Positions 1 to 9,615 of a stretch of DNA of 61,831 nt are shown here, in pieces (positions within the stretch are counted from its first letter, which is position 1; each line of letters opens with the position of its first letter). The position numbers and the translations under genes are program-made. Under the pieces are notes generated by a model. The model searched no databases. It was not told where the DNA came from and saw only the letters and a program-made list of their open reading frames with translations. The stretch covers positions 1 through 61,831 of the forward strand of contig JAWXCF010000046.1 in assembly GCA_034440515.1 (NCBI GenBank). The letters run 5' to 3'. This stretch comes from JAWXCF01 sp034440515. GTDB lineage: Bacteria; Bacteroidota; Bacteroidia; CAILMK01.

Positions 1-142
1 TACCCTTACTCATATTCAGCGAATTTAATTTTTAATAATCTATAATTGACAATCTTTATATTTTCTTAAAGTATAGTCTCATTAGTTGACATTACTTATT
101 GAAAATAATAACCTAAATTCGCCTCTTATTAGTGAATTAACT

Positions 143-2002
143 ATGTGCGGTATAGCAGGTATTATTAATTATAAAACTTTAAAGCCTGTTGAGGTAGAGC
201 TATTAGTTAGTGTTAGAGATTCATTGGTACTTAGAGGGCCAGATGATGCAGATATTTATATTAAAAATTGGATAGGCTTGTCTCATAGGCGTTTATCTAT
301 TATAGACTTATCTCCGCTAGGAAAACAACCTATGCATTCTGTAGATGAGCGATATTCAATCATATTCAACGGTGAAGTTTATAACTATCAAGATTTAAAA
401 AAGCCTCTAATAGAAAAGGGGTATAAATTCAGAACTGAAACTGATACAGAAGTATTAATGCAACTATTTGCAGAAGAAGGTATTGGAATGCTTCAAAAGC
501 TGAACGGTATGTTTTCTGTGTGTATTTACGATCATCAAACCAACGACATTACTATATTTAGAGATAGACTTGGGGTAAAACCTTTTTACTATTCTCTAAC
601 TAGTGATGGTATTGTATTCGCGTCAGAAATAAAAGCTTTATTTAAAGGAGGAGTTGATAAAACCTATAACGAATCAAACTTTAATGAAGTTCTTATTCAA
701 AGACACGTAGCAGGTGAAAATACAATGTTTGGAGGTGTGAAAAAATTATTACCTGGACATTATATGACGATTAAGCGAGGGGAATTAACGATAAATAGAT
801 GGTGGAATTTGGCAGATTATTCTCAATATAAGGATAATAACGAGTCTAAATCCTCTCTGCAAAATTGGTATAGGGACACATTTGATGATAGTGTGCGTCT
901 AAGGCAAATTAGTGATGTGCCTGTAGGTGTATTGCTAAGTGGTGGACTAGACAGCAGTTCAACTGCTGCTTCTATAGGATTAAATGGTAGCAAAGAAGTT
1001 TCTTCATTTACCGTACGTTTCCACGAAAAGGGTTACGATGAAGGTGACTTAGCTAAAGAAGTAGCTGATAAATACAAGCTAAATTTTAACGAGTTGTATA
1101 TAAACTCAAAAGACATATTAGAAAAATACAGGGAAATACTAAGCATACACGACGAACCCGTAATGCACGCCAGCGACCTTTATGTAAAAGAGATTTCTAA
1201 ATTTGCTAAGAAAAAAGTTACTGTATTATTAAGTGGAGAAGGTGGTGATGAAACTTTGGGAGGATATGTTAGATATCAGCCACTTAAGAATCCAGCTAAA
1301 TTTAACATAATGTTAAAAGGTAGAAGATTATTAAAATTAATTCCTTCGAAATCACCTAGAGTTAAAAAGTTGATGCGTTTACTTGAGTTAGGATCAATAG
1401 AAAACTATATTCACTTTAATTCAACAGATCTGAATCCTAATTTAGCATACAGTACAGGTCTAAATAAACAAATAATGAGTGAGTATAGAACAAATCTATA
1501 CCAGACTGCTAAATCATTATATGGTAGTGAACCCATTAGAATGGCTATGTTTTATGATATGCATACCTATTTGTGTAGTCTATTAGACAGAAACGATTTA
1601 ATGACAATGGGTGCAAGTATAGAATGTAGGGTGCCGTTCTTAGACTATAGAATTATCCAAAAATTAGCTGGTACTAAAACGGAGCATTTCATATATGGTG
1701 ATAAGACTAAGGCTTTACTTAGAGATTCAATAGGAAATAGATTACCTGAATCCATATTGACAGGAAGAAAATGGGGATTTGGGGTTCCTTGGGCAAGTTA
1801 TTATAGAAACGACCCGTTTTTTAGCGAGTATCTCAAGTATATTCATAATCATCAACTTATCAAGCAGCATTTCAAAACTTCAAATACTGTTTCTCTTCAA
1901 GTGAAAAAATTCTTAAATGGAGACGATTCCTTATTTGGATTAGTAAATCAATTAATCAGTGTTACCAAATGGTATGACATTCAGTTTGAAAGAAATGTAT
2001 AA
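143..2002 (+). CDS. asnB: Asparagine synthase (glutamine-hydrolysing), polysaccharide-locus type
   Basis: Transfers ammonia from glutamine to an AMP-activated carboxylate, normally aspartate. The frame is open from an ATG at 86, but the ATG at 143 is chosen because it places the catalytic Cys at residue 2 (MCGIAGI), which is required for the N-terminal nucleophile glutaminase. The glutaminase half has RGPDD and FNGEVYN; the synthetase half has the PP-loop SGGLDSS near residues 266-272 and LSGEGGDE. 619 aa, usual for the family. It precedes a CapK-like enzyme and glycosyltransferases, with its 3' end overlapping the next gene, so I infer a role in amidating a sugar acid or other precursor of a surface glycan rather than only making asparagine. 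A second asnB lies at 30.4-32.2 kb. Confidence 0.93.
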   Translation: MCGIAGIINYKTLKPVEVELLVSVRDSLVLRGPDDADIYIKNWIGLSHRRLSIIDLSPLGKQPMHSVDERYSIIFNGEVYNYQDLKKPLIEKGYKFRTETDTEVLMQLFAEEGIGMLQKLNGMFSVCIYDHQTNDITIFRDRLGVKPFYYSLTSDGIVFASEIKALFKGGVDKTYNESNFNEVLIQRHVAGENTMFGGVKKLLPGHYMTIKRGELTINRWWNLADYSQYKDNNESKSSLQNWYRDTFDDSVRLRQISDVPVGVLLSGGLDSSSTAASIGLNGSKEVSSFTVRFHEKGYDEGDLAKEVADKYKLNFNELYINSKDILEKYREILSIHDEPVMHASDLYVKEISKFAKKKVTVLLSGEGGDETLGGYVRYQPLKNPAKFNIMLKGRRLLKLIPSKSPRVKKLMRLLELGSIENYIHFNSTDLNPNLAYSTGLNKQIMSEYRTNLYQTAKSLYGSEPIRMAMFYDMHTYLCSLLDRNDLMTMGASIECRVPFLDYRIIQKLAGTKTEHFIYGDKTKALLRDSIGNRLPESILTGRKWGFGVPWASYYRNDPFFSEYLKYIHNHQLIKQHFKTSNTVSLQVKKFLNGDDSLFGLVNQLISVTKWYDIQFERNV

Positions 2003-3320
2003 GAAAATTCTTGAAAATATTATTCTTCCTTTTGGAGACCGGATCTTAAAGACAACATTTATTACAGATTTAAGACGTTGGCGTAAACTTGAAATGCAGA
2101 GCCCTGCTCAAATAAAATCTTTGCAGCTATTGACTTTAAAAGGATTGCTAGAGCATGCTAGCAAAAGTAATCAATACTATAAATCTTTAAACATTCAATC
2201 AAATTCTGATCCAGAGTTATGGTTGAAAAGTTTCCCTATATTAACAAAAACCACTATCAAATCTAACATTGAAGGAATGATAGATGGTGATAAGAATGTA
2301 TTAGTTAGGCACCTAAGCTCCGGCTCTTCTGGAATACAAGGAGAAGTCTATATGACTAAGTCCAATGAAAGTAATCAACAAGCAGTTCAAACCAGATGGT
2401 GGGAGTGGTCAGGTTATAGGTTGGGTGATAAGATAATGCAGACTGGAATGACCCCTACCAGAAGTAAAGTAAAGGCGATAAAGGATAAATTATTTAGAAC
2501 TAGATATATTAATGCCTTTAAATCATCTCCTCAAACATTAGCTGACATTGCAAAAGACTTAAGTTCTGGTAATAATTATGATTTCATAATGGGATATGCT
2601 AGTTCTATATATGGCATAGCTGATTATTTAAAAAGCAATAACATAAAGTCCGATAAACTAAAAGGAGTGGTAAGCTGGGGCGATAAACTGTTTCCACATT
2701 ATAGGAAGACTCTAGAAGATGTGTTTAATTGTGAAACTTTTGATACATATGGTTGCTCAGAGGGGTTTATGATAGCTGCAGAGTGTCAATATCACAAACT
2801 TCACATTATGACGCCATTGGTATATTTAGAGATAGTAGATGATGATGGTAATGAGGTTAAACCTGGTCAATTGGGAAAAGTGATTGTAACAAGATTGGAT
2901 AATAAAGTGATGCCATTAATTCGTTTCTATTTAGGCGATTTGGCAGTAGTTGCCCCAGAATCTGAAACTTGCAGTTGTGATAGGCCCTACCCTATCTTAG
3001 AAAGGGTAATTGGTAGAGATACTGATATTGTCAAAACGAAGAGCGGTAAAAGTATGGTCGTCCATTTTTTTACGGGCATATTCGAGTTTTACCCAAATAT
3101 TAAACAGTTTAGAGTCATTCAACGAGACCTAAATGGTATGGAAATAGAGATAATTAAAGAAAATGATTTTAACGAATCTGACTTAGATAAAATTAAAACC
3201 ACAATCAATAATTTCTTAGAAGAAGATTTTCCTACAGCTTTTACCTATGTTAACGAAATACCTGCAACAGCTAGTGGAAAGCCTCAAATTATTCAATCAT
3301 TTATTGTGAAGAAGTTCTAG
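1995..3320 (+). CDS. CapK / phenylacetate-CoA ligase-like adenylating enzyme
   Basis: Member of the AMP-binding superfamily related to PaaK and to CapK proteins of capsule loci. A Ser/Gly-rich phosphate-binding loop (SSGSSG) lies near residue 107 and a YGCSEG motif near residue 250, followed by the C-terminal lid. About 442 aa, usual for CapK. In-frame ATGs also occur at 1959 and 1974; 1995 gives the smallest overlap (8 nt) with asnB and a plausible start (MYKKILEN). The next gene begins immediately after its stop, so this is one transcript. It probably activates a carboxylate used in polysaccharide synthesis; the substrate cannot be read from the sequence. Confidence 0.8.
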   Translation: MYKKILENIILPFGDRILKTTFITDLRRWRKLEMQSPAQIKSLQLLTLKGLLEHASKSNQYYKSLNIQSNSDPELWLKSFPILTKTTIKSNIEGMIDGDKNVLVRHLSSGSSGIQGEVYMTKSNESNQQAVQTRWWEWSGYRLGDKIMQTGMTPTRSKVKAIKDKLFRTRYINAFKSSPQTLADIAKDLSSGNNYDFIMGYASSIYGIADYLKSNNIKSDKLKGVVSWGDKLFPHYRKTLEDVFNCETFDTYGCSEGFMIAAECQYHKLHIMTPLVYLEIVDDDGNEVKPGQLGKVIVTRLDNKVMPLIRFYLGDLAVVAPESETCSCDRPYPILERVIGRDTDIVKTKSGKSMVVHFFTGIFEFYPNIKQFRVIQRDLNGMEIEIIKENDFNESDLDKIKTTINNFLEEDFPTAFTYVNEIPATASGKPQIIQSFIVKKF

Positions 3321-4550
3321 ATGAGTAACAGAATTAAGATAATATATTTTTACCAATACTATGGAACTAATAAAGGCGGGTGGAGTACTAGAGTATATGA
3401 AAATACTAGACGTTGGGTAAATGAAGGTGCTGAGGTTACTGTGATAACAAGTTTATATGATAAGAGCGATTTAAAAGCAAATGGATTCCTAACCAATTTC
3501 AATATAGAAGGTGTTAATGTTAAGCTAATTAACGTAAGAATGTCTAATAAAGACGGTAAACTTAAACGTATTTTCAATTTCTTTTCATTTGCCTTAATGG
3601 CCATTTGGTATGCGCTAACTGCGCAATACGATGCTATTATTTGCAGTAGTGGTCCGTTAACTATTGGAATACCAGGGGTATTGGCTAAAAAAATTAGAAA
3701 TAAACCTTTCGTTTTTGAAATAAGAGATCTATGGCCAGAAGGCGCAATAGAATTAGGAGTCCTAACAGGTAAAACCTCTATAAAATTTGCAAAATGGCTA
3801 GCCAAGATTTGCTATAACAGTGCTGATACTATAGTAGCGCTAAGTGAGGGGCAAATGCAGCACGTACAGAAAGATTATCCTAATAAATTAGTATATAATA
3901 TCCCAAATGCAGCTGATAATGAACTAGCTAGTCAGGTAACTGCTGTAGATGTACCATTAGTCTATCAAGGTAAAAAATTGGTACTATACACAGGTACTTT
4001 AGGTTTAATAGACAAGTGTGAGCAATTGGTACGGCTAGCTGAAGAATTGAAACTAAGGAAAAGAGAGGACATAGAAATAATTATTATAGGTGACGGAAAA
4101 GAAAGAATTGAGCTAGAATCTTTAGCCAAAAGTTTAAATCTGAGAAATATTCACTTCCTCGGTTTGACAAGTAAAGAGAATGTTATGAAGTGGTTGAAAG
4201 TTGCAGATGTATCTTTATTGACTTACAAAAACTTAAGCTTTTTAGATACTGTATCTCCTAATAAATTATTTGATGCTTTTGCTATTGGATTACCAGTTGT
4301 ACAAAACACTCAAGGCTGGATTAAAACGTTATTAAAGAATTCTGGGGCAGGTTTAACCTTTCCTCACGATAACCAAGTCGCTTTTGCAGATGCTGTATTA
4401 AAGATACTAGATGATAAAGAATTAAGTGACAGAATGCGAATTGCATCTAAAAATTTAGCTATGACAAAATACGATAGGAGCACACTGGCTACTGAAATGT
4501 TAAACATTGTAAAACAAACTATAGTTACGGCAAGTAATGTCACAAACTAA
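3321..4550 (+). CDS. Glycosyltransferase family 4 (WbuB-like)
   Basis: GT-B fold glycosyltransferase of about 409 aa, predicted to act at the cytoplasmic membrane in repeat-unit assembly. The N-terminal domain starts with FYQYYGTNKGG, resembling WbuB-type enzymes that transfer an N-acetyl-fucosamine-like sugar. The C-terminal domain carries the nucleotide-sugar region IIIIGDGKER and SPNKLFDAFAIGLPVV around residues 312-327, the GT4 donor-binding signature. It abuts the preceding gene and overlaps the following one by 14 nt, so translational coupling is likely. The exact sugar is an inference. Confidence 0.87.
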   Translation: MSNRIKIIYFYQYYGTNKGGWSTRVYENTRRWVNEGAEVTVITSLYDKSDLKANGFLTNFNIEGVNVKLINVRMSNKDGKLKRIFNFFSFALMAIWYALTAQYDAIICSSGPLTIGIPGVLAKKIRNKPFVFEIRDLWPEGAIELGVLTGKTSIKFAKWLAKICYNSADTIVALSEGQMQHVQKDYPNKLVYNIPNAADNELASQVTAVDVPLVYQGKKLVLYTGTLGLIDKCEQLVRLAEELKLRKREDIEIIIIGDGKERIELESLAKSLNLRNIHFLGLTSKENVMKWLKVADVSLLTYKNLSFLDTVSPNKLFDAFAIGLPVVQNTQGWIKTLLKNSGAGLTFPHDNQVAFADAVLKILDDKELSDRMRIASKNLAMTKYDRSTLATEMLNIVKQTIVTASNVTN

Positions 4551-5481
4551 ATATTTGGTAACAGGTGGTGTCGGCTTTTTAGGTAAATATATAACCAAAT
4601 CTATTTTAGAAGCGGGTCATATATGTTATACTTTACAAAGAACAGCTAGCAATGAAACTGACATAAAGAATATAGTTGCAGATATATCAAAAGATTTCTT
4701 TTCATTAGGTGATAAAACATTTGATGTGGTTATTCACGCAGCAGGTAAAGCACATTTAGTGCCTAAAACAGAAGTAGAGGCAGAGGAGTTTCATCAAGTA
4801 AATGCTGAAGGAACAAGACGTTTACTTGGGGCTTTAAATAAATTACCATCTTTGCCAAAGCAGTTTGTTCTTATTAGTACAGTTTCTGTATACGGTCTAG
4901 ATACTGGACAGTTAATTAATGAGTCGCAATCACTTAACAGCAAAGAACCTTATGGCAAATCTAAGATAGAAGCAGAACGTGAAGCCCAAATATGGGGATC
5001 AAAGAATAATGTACCTGTACTAATACTTAGACTACCCCTAATAGTTGGCTATAACCCACCAGGAAATCTTGGTGCTATGATAAGCGGAATTAAGTCTGGA
5101 AAGTATTTGAGAATTGGAAATGGTGAAGCAAGAAAAAGTATGGTTTTGGCTACTGATGTTGCTCAAGTTATTTTAAATAATGCCGACAAAGCTGGCATTT
5201 ATAACCTTACAGACAGAAATCATCCAAACTTTGCTGAATTGGAAGATCAGATTTGTAAGGTGTTGAATCTTAAACCTGTAAAAAGAATTAACCAAAAACA
5301 AGCACTTTGGCTAGGTATGGCTGGTAATGCAATGCAAAGGTTATCACTACCGTTTCCAATAAATAGTCGGACAATTACTAAAATAATGAATCCCTTAACT
5401 TTTGATGATAGCTTGGCTGTGAAAGAGTTAAACTGGTCTCCAAATAAGGTATTAGACCACATCAAGGAAGTAGTTAACTAA
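4537..5481 (+). CDS. NAD-dependent epimerase/dehydratase (extended SDR)
   Basis: Nucleotide-sugar modifying short-chain dehydrogenase. The Rossmann motif TGGVGFLG is at residues 8-15, a Ser/Thr region (LISTVSVYG) follows, and the catalytic YxxxK is Tyr139/Lys143 (YGKSK). 314 aa. Placed between a GT4 and a WecA-like transferase, it most resembles the UDP-sugar 4-epimerases/reductases that generate QuiNAc or FucNAc precursors (WbpV/WbpK/Gne neighbourhood), consistent with the WbuB-like neighbour. Substrate not provable from sequence. It ends directly before the next gene. Confidence 0.85.
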   Translation: MSQTKYLVTGGVGFLGKYITKSILEAGHICYTLQRTASNETDIKNIVADISKDFFSLGDKTFDVVIHAAGKAHLVPKTEVEAEEFHQVNAEGTRRLLGALNKLPSLPKQFVLISTVSVYGLDTGQLINESQSLNSKEPYGKSKIEAEREAQIWGSKNNVPVLILRLPLIVGYNPPGNLGAMISGIKSGKYLRIGNGEARKSMVLATDVAQVILNNADKAGIYNLTDRNHPNFAELEDQICKVLNLKPVKRINQKQALWLGMAGNAMQRLSLPFPINSRTITKIMNPLTFDDSLAVKELNWSPNKVLDHIKEVVN

Positions 5482-6642
5482 ATGAATATGGAAACTAAAA
5501 CTATTGTTTTTATTGCCTTAACCGTTATTTCATTTTTAATTTCTTGGCTGGGAAACAGGTTTCTAATTTCCTATTTAATTAAAAAAAATCAATTAGATAC
5601 CCCTAATGAAAGGAGTAGCCATACCAAATTAACCCCCCGTGGTGGTGGCAGGGCAATTTTTGTTTCTATTTTTATTTCGCTGTCTATATATTGCCTTTAT
5701 GCCCAAAACTTAGACTTATTTATTTTACTATTTATCAGCTCAGTAATTGCAATGTTGGGTTGGATTGATGATTTGAGAAATAGCCGAGGTGGTTTGGGTT
5801 CAGGTATTAGGTCGTTAATTCAGTTGTTTTGCGCTATAGGTGTCGTTATATATTTTGGTCCAGTATTGTATTTACCGTTACCATCACCACTTGATATATC
5901 ATTAGGTTGGTTAAAGTATCTAATTGCGATAATTTGGATTATTGGAATAACCAACATATACAATTTTCTAGACGGTATTGATGGTCACGCAGGTACTCAA
6001 GGTTTTATAGCAGGATTGGGTTTGTTTATTTTTAGTTTTAATGAATTTAATTCAGAACCTTTTAATAATCAAAATATTACAGGGTTAATAATTGCAGCTT
6101 CTTGCCTTGGTTTTCTAATGGTAAATTGGCACCCAGCTAAAATATTTTTGGGTGATGTTGGTTCTACTTTTTTAGGATTTTTATTGTCATCATATCCATT
6201 TTACATTCAAAAGCAAAATGACTATTTTAATACTATAATAGAACACGATTTTCAAGGACATTTAAATACTTCATTTGCAAGTTTTTTAAACAGTCACGCT
6301 GCTAACGCATTCTATGCTATGGCCATACTTATATGGTTTTTTTTGCTAGATGGTACATTTACTATGATAAGAAGGGCAATAAAACGAGAAAAAGTTTGGA
6401 AACCACATCGCAGTCACTTATACCAACGTTTGAATATAGCAGGTTGGAAACATTCCCAAATTGTATTATTTATTAGTTTGCTATATACAATCATTTTGGT
6501 CTATCAGGGCTTGGTATATGGCTTTGTAGAAATGTCTCCAAAATGGGACACAATCGTCCTTGCACTTATATGTTTTATAGTATTAATATTAGTAACTTTC
6601 TATGTTGAGCGCAAACATAAATCAACTAAAGCATTACACTAG
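5482..6642 (+). CDS. WecA/WbpL-type undecaprenyl-phosphate sugar-1-phosphate transferase
   Basis: Integral membrane enzyme that starts glycan assembly by moving a sugar-1-phosphate (often HexNAc) from UDP-sugar to undecaprenyl phosphate. Many hydrophobic segments; polyprenol-phosphate transferase motifs are visible: SHTKLTPRGGG near residue 47, GWIDDLRN near 94-101, NIYNFLDGIDG near 158-168, HPAKIFLGDVGS near 216-227, and the late PHRSHLYQRL loop. 386 aa, longer than MraY and like WbpL. It ends the polysaccharide operon; its last 9 nt overlap the convergent LOG-family gene. Confidence 0.88.
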   Translation: MNMETKTIVFIALTVISFLISWLGNRFLISYLIKKNQLDTPNERSSHTKLTPRGGGRAIFVSIFISLSIYCLYAQNLDLFILLFISSVIAMLGWIDDLRNSRGGLGSGIRSLIQLFCAIGVVIYFGPVLYLPLPSPLDISLGWLKYLIAIIWIIGITNIYNFLDGIDGHAGTQGFIAGLGLFIFSFNEFNSEPFNNQNITGLIIAASCLGFLMVNWHPAKIFLGDVGSTFLGFLLSSYPFYIQKQNDYFNTIIEHDFQGHLNTSFASFLNSHAANAFYAMAILIWFFLLDGTFTMIRRAIKREKVWKPHRSHLYQRLNIAGWKHSQIVLFISLLYTIILVYQGLVYGFVEMSPKWDTIVLALICFIVLILVTFYVERKHKSTKALH

Positions 6643-7236
6643 TTCTAGTCTCTCAATTGTATTAGCCTCAAAATTGTCTTTTAAGATATTAAGTAATTTA
6701 AATATGTCTTTCTGAATGAATATTTCAGACTGATTGTCCATTCTTAAAAAACCTTCTTCTGCTGCTTTAGCAATGAAGTCAAGAAGTAAGTCGAAATAGT
6801 TATTGACATTTAATAAACCTACTGGCTTTTTAATGACACCTAATTGATTCCAAGTTACTATTTCTATTAATTCGTCTAGTGTGCCAAATCCGCCTGGAAT
6901 TGATATAAAGGCATCAGCTAAATCAGCCATCATAGCTTTTCTGCTGTGCATAGTATCTACTACTCTTAAATCTAATACTCCTGGATGTAGAGCTTCTCTT
7001 TTAACTAAAAATTCAGGCATTACCCCAATTACATTACCACCTGCTTGTAAAACACTATCTGCAATTACGCCCATTAAACCAATTCTTCCCCCGCCATATA
7101 TCAACTCAATACCTTCCTTAACCAAGAGTTTGCCTAAATCTTTGGCAGCAGACTTATATTTATCGTCTTTACCTAAATTAGACCCACAAAACACGGCAAT
7201 TCTTTTAATTTTATTGATTGTTATATTTTCCTCCAT
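6634..7236 (-). CDS. LOG-family protein (nucleoside 5'-monophosphate phosphoribohydrolase)
   Basis: Lysine-decarboxylase-like Rossmann protein (TIGR00730/LOG family) of 200 aa. Family members cleave ribose-5-phosphate from cytokinin nucleotides or AMP. The diagnostic PGGFGTLDE is at residues 114-122, with Arg99/Lys100 in SRKAMM and the nucleotide loop YGGGRIGLMG near residue 47. Convergent with the WecA-like gene, overlapping by 9 nt. It probably has its own promoter in the 7237-7300 gap. Function in bacteria is usually nucleotide salvage; no contextual clue here. Confidence 0.88.
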   Translation of the reverse strand: MEENITINKIKRIAVFCGSNLGKDDKYKSAAKDLGKLLVKEGIELIYGGGRIGLMGVIADSVLQAGGNVIGVMPEFLVKREALHPGVLDLRVVDTMHSRKAMMADLADAFISIPGGFGTLDELIEIVTWNQLGVIKKPVGLLNVNNYFDLLLDFIAKAAEEGFLRMDNQSEIFIQKDIFKLLNILKDNFEANTIERLELV

Positions 7237-7327
7237 AATTGAATGTCAAATGTCGGTGCAATTTGTCTATAAATTATTAACAACAATTAATGTTTAACCA
7301 TCTATTTGGTGGTTTTATCATACCTAT

Positions 7328-8545
7328 TTACCCATTCATAAAATTAAAAGATCTTTCACTTTTAATTTTGTGTGTGGTATGAATACCATTGGCCTTACTA
7401 ACTGCAGATAAACCATATTTATCTCTAAGAAAATCAATGTTTTTCATTAGACTATTATTCTGATTTTCTTTGGCATCAAATAACTTTAACTGATGTGTGC
7501 TATTTACTAGCTTAGTAAGCTTTATACCTACCAAACGAATGGATACATTATTTTTAAATAATTTGTAGAATAAAATGTTTACCACTAAAAGAATAACGTC
7601 ATCAATACTAGTATGTTCTACTTGCATACTAGTTTCGTGGTCTTTGAAGTCGAAAGTTCTTAATTTTACGGATATACAACCAGTCAACATTCCTTTTGCT
7701 CTAAGATTATACATAGCCTCTTCTGTAAGTGCATTTAATTGGGTTAATAGAAAGTTTTTGTCTCTACTATTATCGTGTAACGTATGCACCTTACTTATAC
7801 TTTTTGCAATGGAAAATCTCTCTATTTCAGAATTATCTATTCCATTTGCTTTCAACCAAAGTTGCATTCCATTTCTTCCCATTTTGAACTTAATAGTATT
7901 AAAAGAAAATTCTCTTAAATCTTTAATGGTAAAAATTCCTAATTTATTCAAATCACACATTGATTTAGGCCCTGCCATAGGAATTTTGTTTACTGTAAGT
8001 GGATCTAGAAATGCCCTTATTTGATCGGCTTTAAGATAAATCCTTCCCTTAGGCTTACCCTCTTCTGTTGCCATTTTTGCAGTAGTTTTATTTATAGCAA
8101 CACCAATAGAAAGGGGCAAGCCAACTTCTTTTGATATTTTATTTGCTAATTCAAATGACCACTTTCTTATTCCAAAATAAGAATCCATTCCTGTTAACTC
8201 TAAATAAAATTCGTCAATAGATGATTTTTCAAATGAAGGTGCATTTTGAGCAATCATTTCAGTAACCATATTTGAATACATACCGTAAACTGAATTATTT
8301 CCAGATAGAAAAATTGCAGATGGGCACAGTCTATAAGCATTTGCAGATGACATTCCTGATGCTACTCCAAATTTTCTTGCCTCATAAGAACAGGCACCTA
8401 CAACACCTCTATGTTTATTACCGCCAACTATTACTGGTTTGCCGATTAAAGATGGATTTAGCAACAACTCAACAGAAGTGAAAAATGAATCCATATCCAA
8501 ATGCATTACGGCTCTATTTTCAGTTTTGTTATGAAATGAATGCAT
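7328..8545 (-). CDS. dinB: DNA polymerase IV (Y-family translesion polymerase)
   Basis: Error-prone polymerase that bypasses damaged template bases. Catalytic carboxylates are visible: Asp17 in HLDMDSFF and Asp111-Glu112 in SSIDEF. Palm, fingers and thumb regions (GVAINKTTAKMATEEGKPKG) are followed by the little-finger domain. QLKLF at residues 352-356 fits a beta-clamp binding motif, but it is internal, with about 50 residues after it. 405 aa, slightly long. The next gene ends 22 nt upstream, so the pair may be cotranscribed. No LexA-type box was recognised. Confidence 0.93.
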   Translation of the reverse strand: MHSFHNKTENRAVMHLDMDSFFTSVELLLNPSLIGKPVIVGGNKHRGVVGACSYEARKFGVASGMSSANAYRLCPSAIFLSGNNSVYGMYSNMVTEMIAQNAPSFEKSSIDEFYLELTGMDSYFGIRKWSFELANKISKEVGLPLSIGVAINKTTAKMATEEGKPKGRIYLKADQIRAFLDPLTVNKIPMAGPKSMCDLNKLGIFTIKDLREFSFNTIKFKMGRNGMQLWLKANGIDNSEIERFSIAKSISKVHTLHDNSRDKNFLLTQLNALTEEAMYNLRAKGMLTGCISVKLRTFDFKDHETSMQVEHTSIDDVILLVVNILFYKLFKNNVSIRLVGIKLTKLVNSTHQLKLFDAKENQNNSLMKNIDFLRDKYGLSAVSKANGIHTTHKIKSERSFNFMNG

Positions 8546-8567
8546 ATAATTAAATTAATAATAGAAT

Positions 8568-8978
8568 TTAACAAATTGCTATTCTATCAGCCAATTCTAT
8601 GGCTTCTTGCAGCATTGCGTTGCACCGATCTTTTTCTACATCAAAAGTGTCCCTGATTAAGCATAGCCAATATTTGACCTCTGAACTGCTGTGTTGAGAC
8701 ATTTTTTTATGAGATTCTTTTTCTATTTCATTCATTACTTGCAGAGCCTCTAATGCGTGACTACTCATAGCAACTGTACTTTTAATCAACTGTTGCAATA
8801 CATTAGGATAAACAGTATTGTTACCTACATAATCACAGTATTTTACCATTTGAATACTGTAGGCATATAGGTTTCTGTTTAGTTGTGTAGGTTTTCTTTG
8901 TTCAACTATTGGAGTAATAATAGCAGTATTATGGGTGTAATTAGTACCATAAGAGTCAGTTCTCAATTTCATTTCCAT
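8568..8978 (-). CDS. Four-helix-bundle protein (23S rRNA intervening-sequence protein-like)
   Basis: 136-aa, mostly helical protein. The central and C-terminal parts fit the four-helix bundle (TIGR02436) family: a conserved helix (LYAYSIQMVKYCDY), then LIKSTVAMSSHALEA, then the family signature EVKYWLCLIRD. These proteins were first found encoded inside intervening sequences of 23S rRNA genes and are common as solitary genes in Bacteroidota; their molecular function is unknown. This copy is not in an rRNA gene. It lies directly upstream of dinB with a 22 nt gap. Its N-terminal 30 residues are polar and not family-like. Confidence 0.7.
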   Translation of the reverse strand: MEMKLRTDSYGTNYTHNTAIITPIVEQRKPTQLNRNLYAYSIQMVKYCDYVGNNTVYPNVLQQLIKSTVAMSSHALEALQVMNEIEKESHKKMSQHSSSEVKYWLCLIRDTFDVEKDRCNAMLQEAIELADRIAIC

Positions 8979-9143
8979 CTTTTTATAATTCAGTATTATG
9001 AATTATAAGTGTATAGGTCATTTTAAGGTTTTAGATTGTGTAATATTTAATTTTAAATATACATAAGAAGCTTAAAATTAAGCAATTGTATTTTTAAATT
9101 TTGATATATTTTGCAAGATAGAAATTAATTAAAATTCAGAATT

Positions 9144-9608
9144 CTATCGTAGGAGTTGGTTCGCAAACAATTGAACTATGTCTTGCCAATATTCAATATC
9201 AGATTCATTAAAATATCCTATTTCTGCTGCATCTACATCTAATACAAATTTGCAATGTCCATTATGATTTATAAATGGAATTACTATTTCAGATTTAGCC
9301 TCTTCGTGACAAGCAATATATCCTGGGAAAGTTGAAACATCATTAACTATTTGAGTCATTTGTGTTTCTGCAGCTGTACCACACACTCCTTTACCAAACG
9401 CTATTTGTGTACAAGCAGGCAAACCTTGAAAATAACTTAAGTGTAAAGTTTCGTCATCTATAGCTTCATATATTCCTATCCAAAATAAATCTAAGCCATA
9501 CTTTAGGGCACCTAATAGATTGCAGATGTTGCCAGCCGGTAATAAGTCTTTGACTATTAATGATTCTAGCGATGCAATACTTGGTTTTTCTGAGACATTC
9601 ATAGACAT
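9144..9608 (-). CDS. GAF-domain free methionine-(R)-sulfoxide reductase (fRMsr)
   Basis: Reduces free methionine-R-sulfoxide. The single GAF domain retains all three family cysteines: Cys66 (LPAC), Cys76 (GKGVCG) and Cys100 (YIAC), in the spacing of E. coli YebR/MsrC, followed by EIVIPF and LDVDA. 154 aa. Two in-frame ATGs (9608 and 9602) are possible. A promoter-like TAATTTTG box ends only 7 nt before the first ATG, so the message would have almost no leader. Divergent from leuS. Confidence 0.9.
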   Translation of the reverse strand: MSMNVSEKPSIASLESLIVKDLLPAGNICNLLGALKYGLDLFWIGIYEAIDDETLHLSYFQGLPACTQIAFGKGVCGTAAETQMTQIVNDVSTFPGYIACHEEAKSEIVIPFINHNGHCKFVLDVDAAEIGYFNESDIEYWQDIVQLFANQLLR

Positions 9609-9615
9609 TATGCCA

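Noticed and set aside
3359..3805. 148-codon frame antisense to the GT4 gene
   Set aside because: Lies wholly in a well-supported gene and looks like an antisense shadow.
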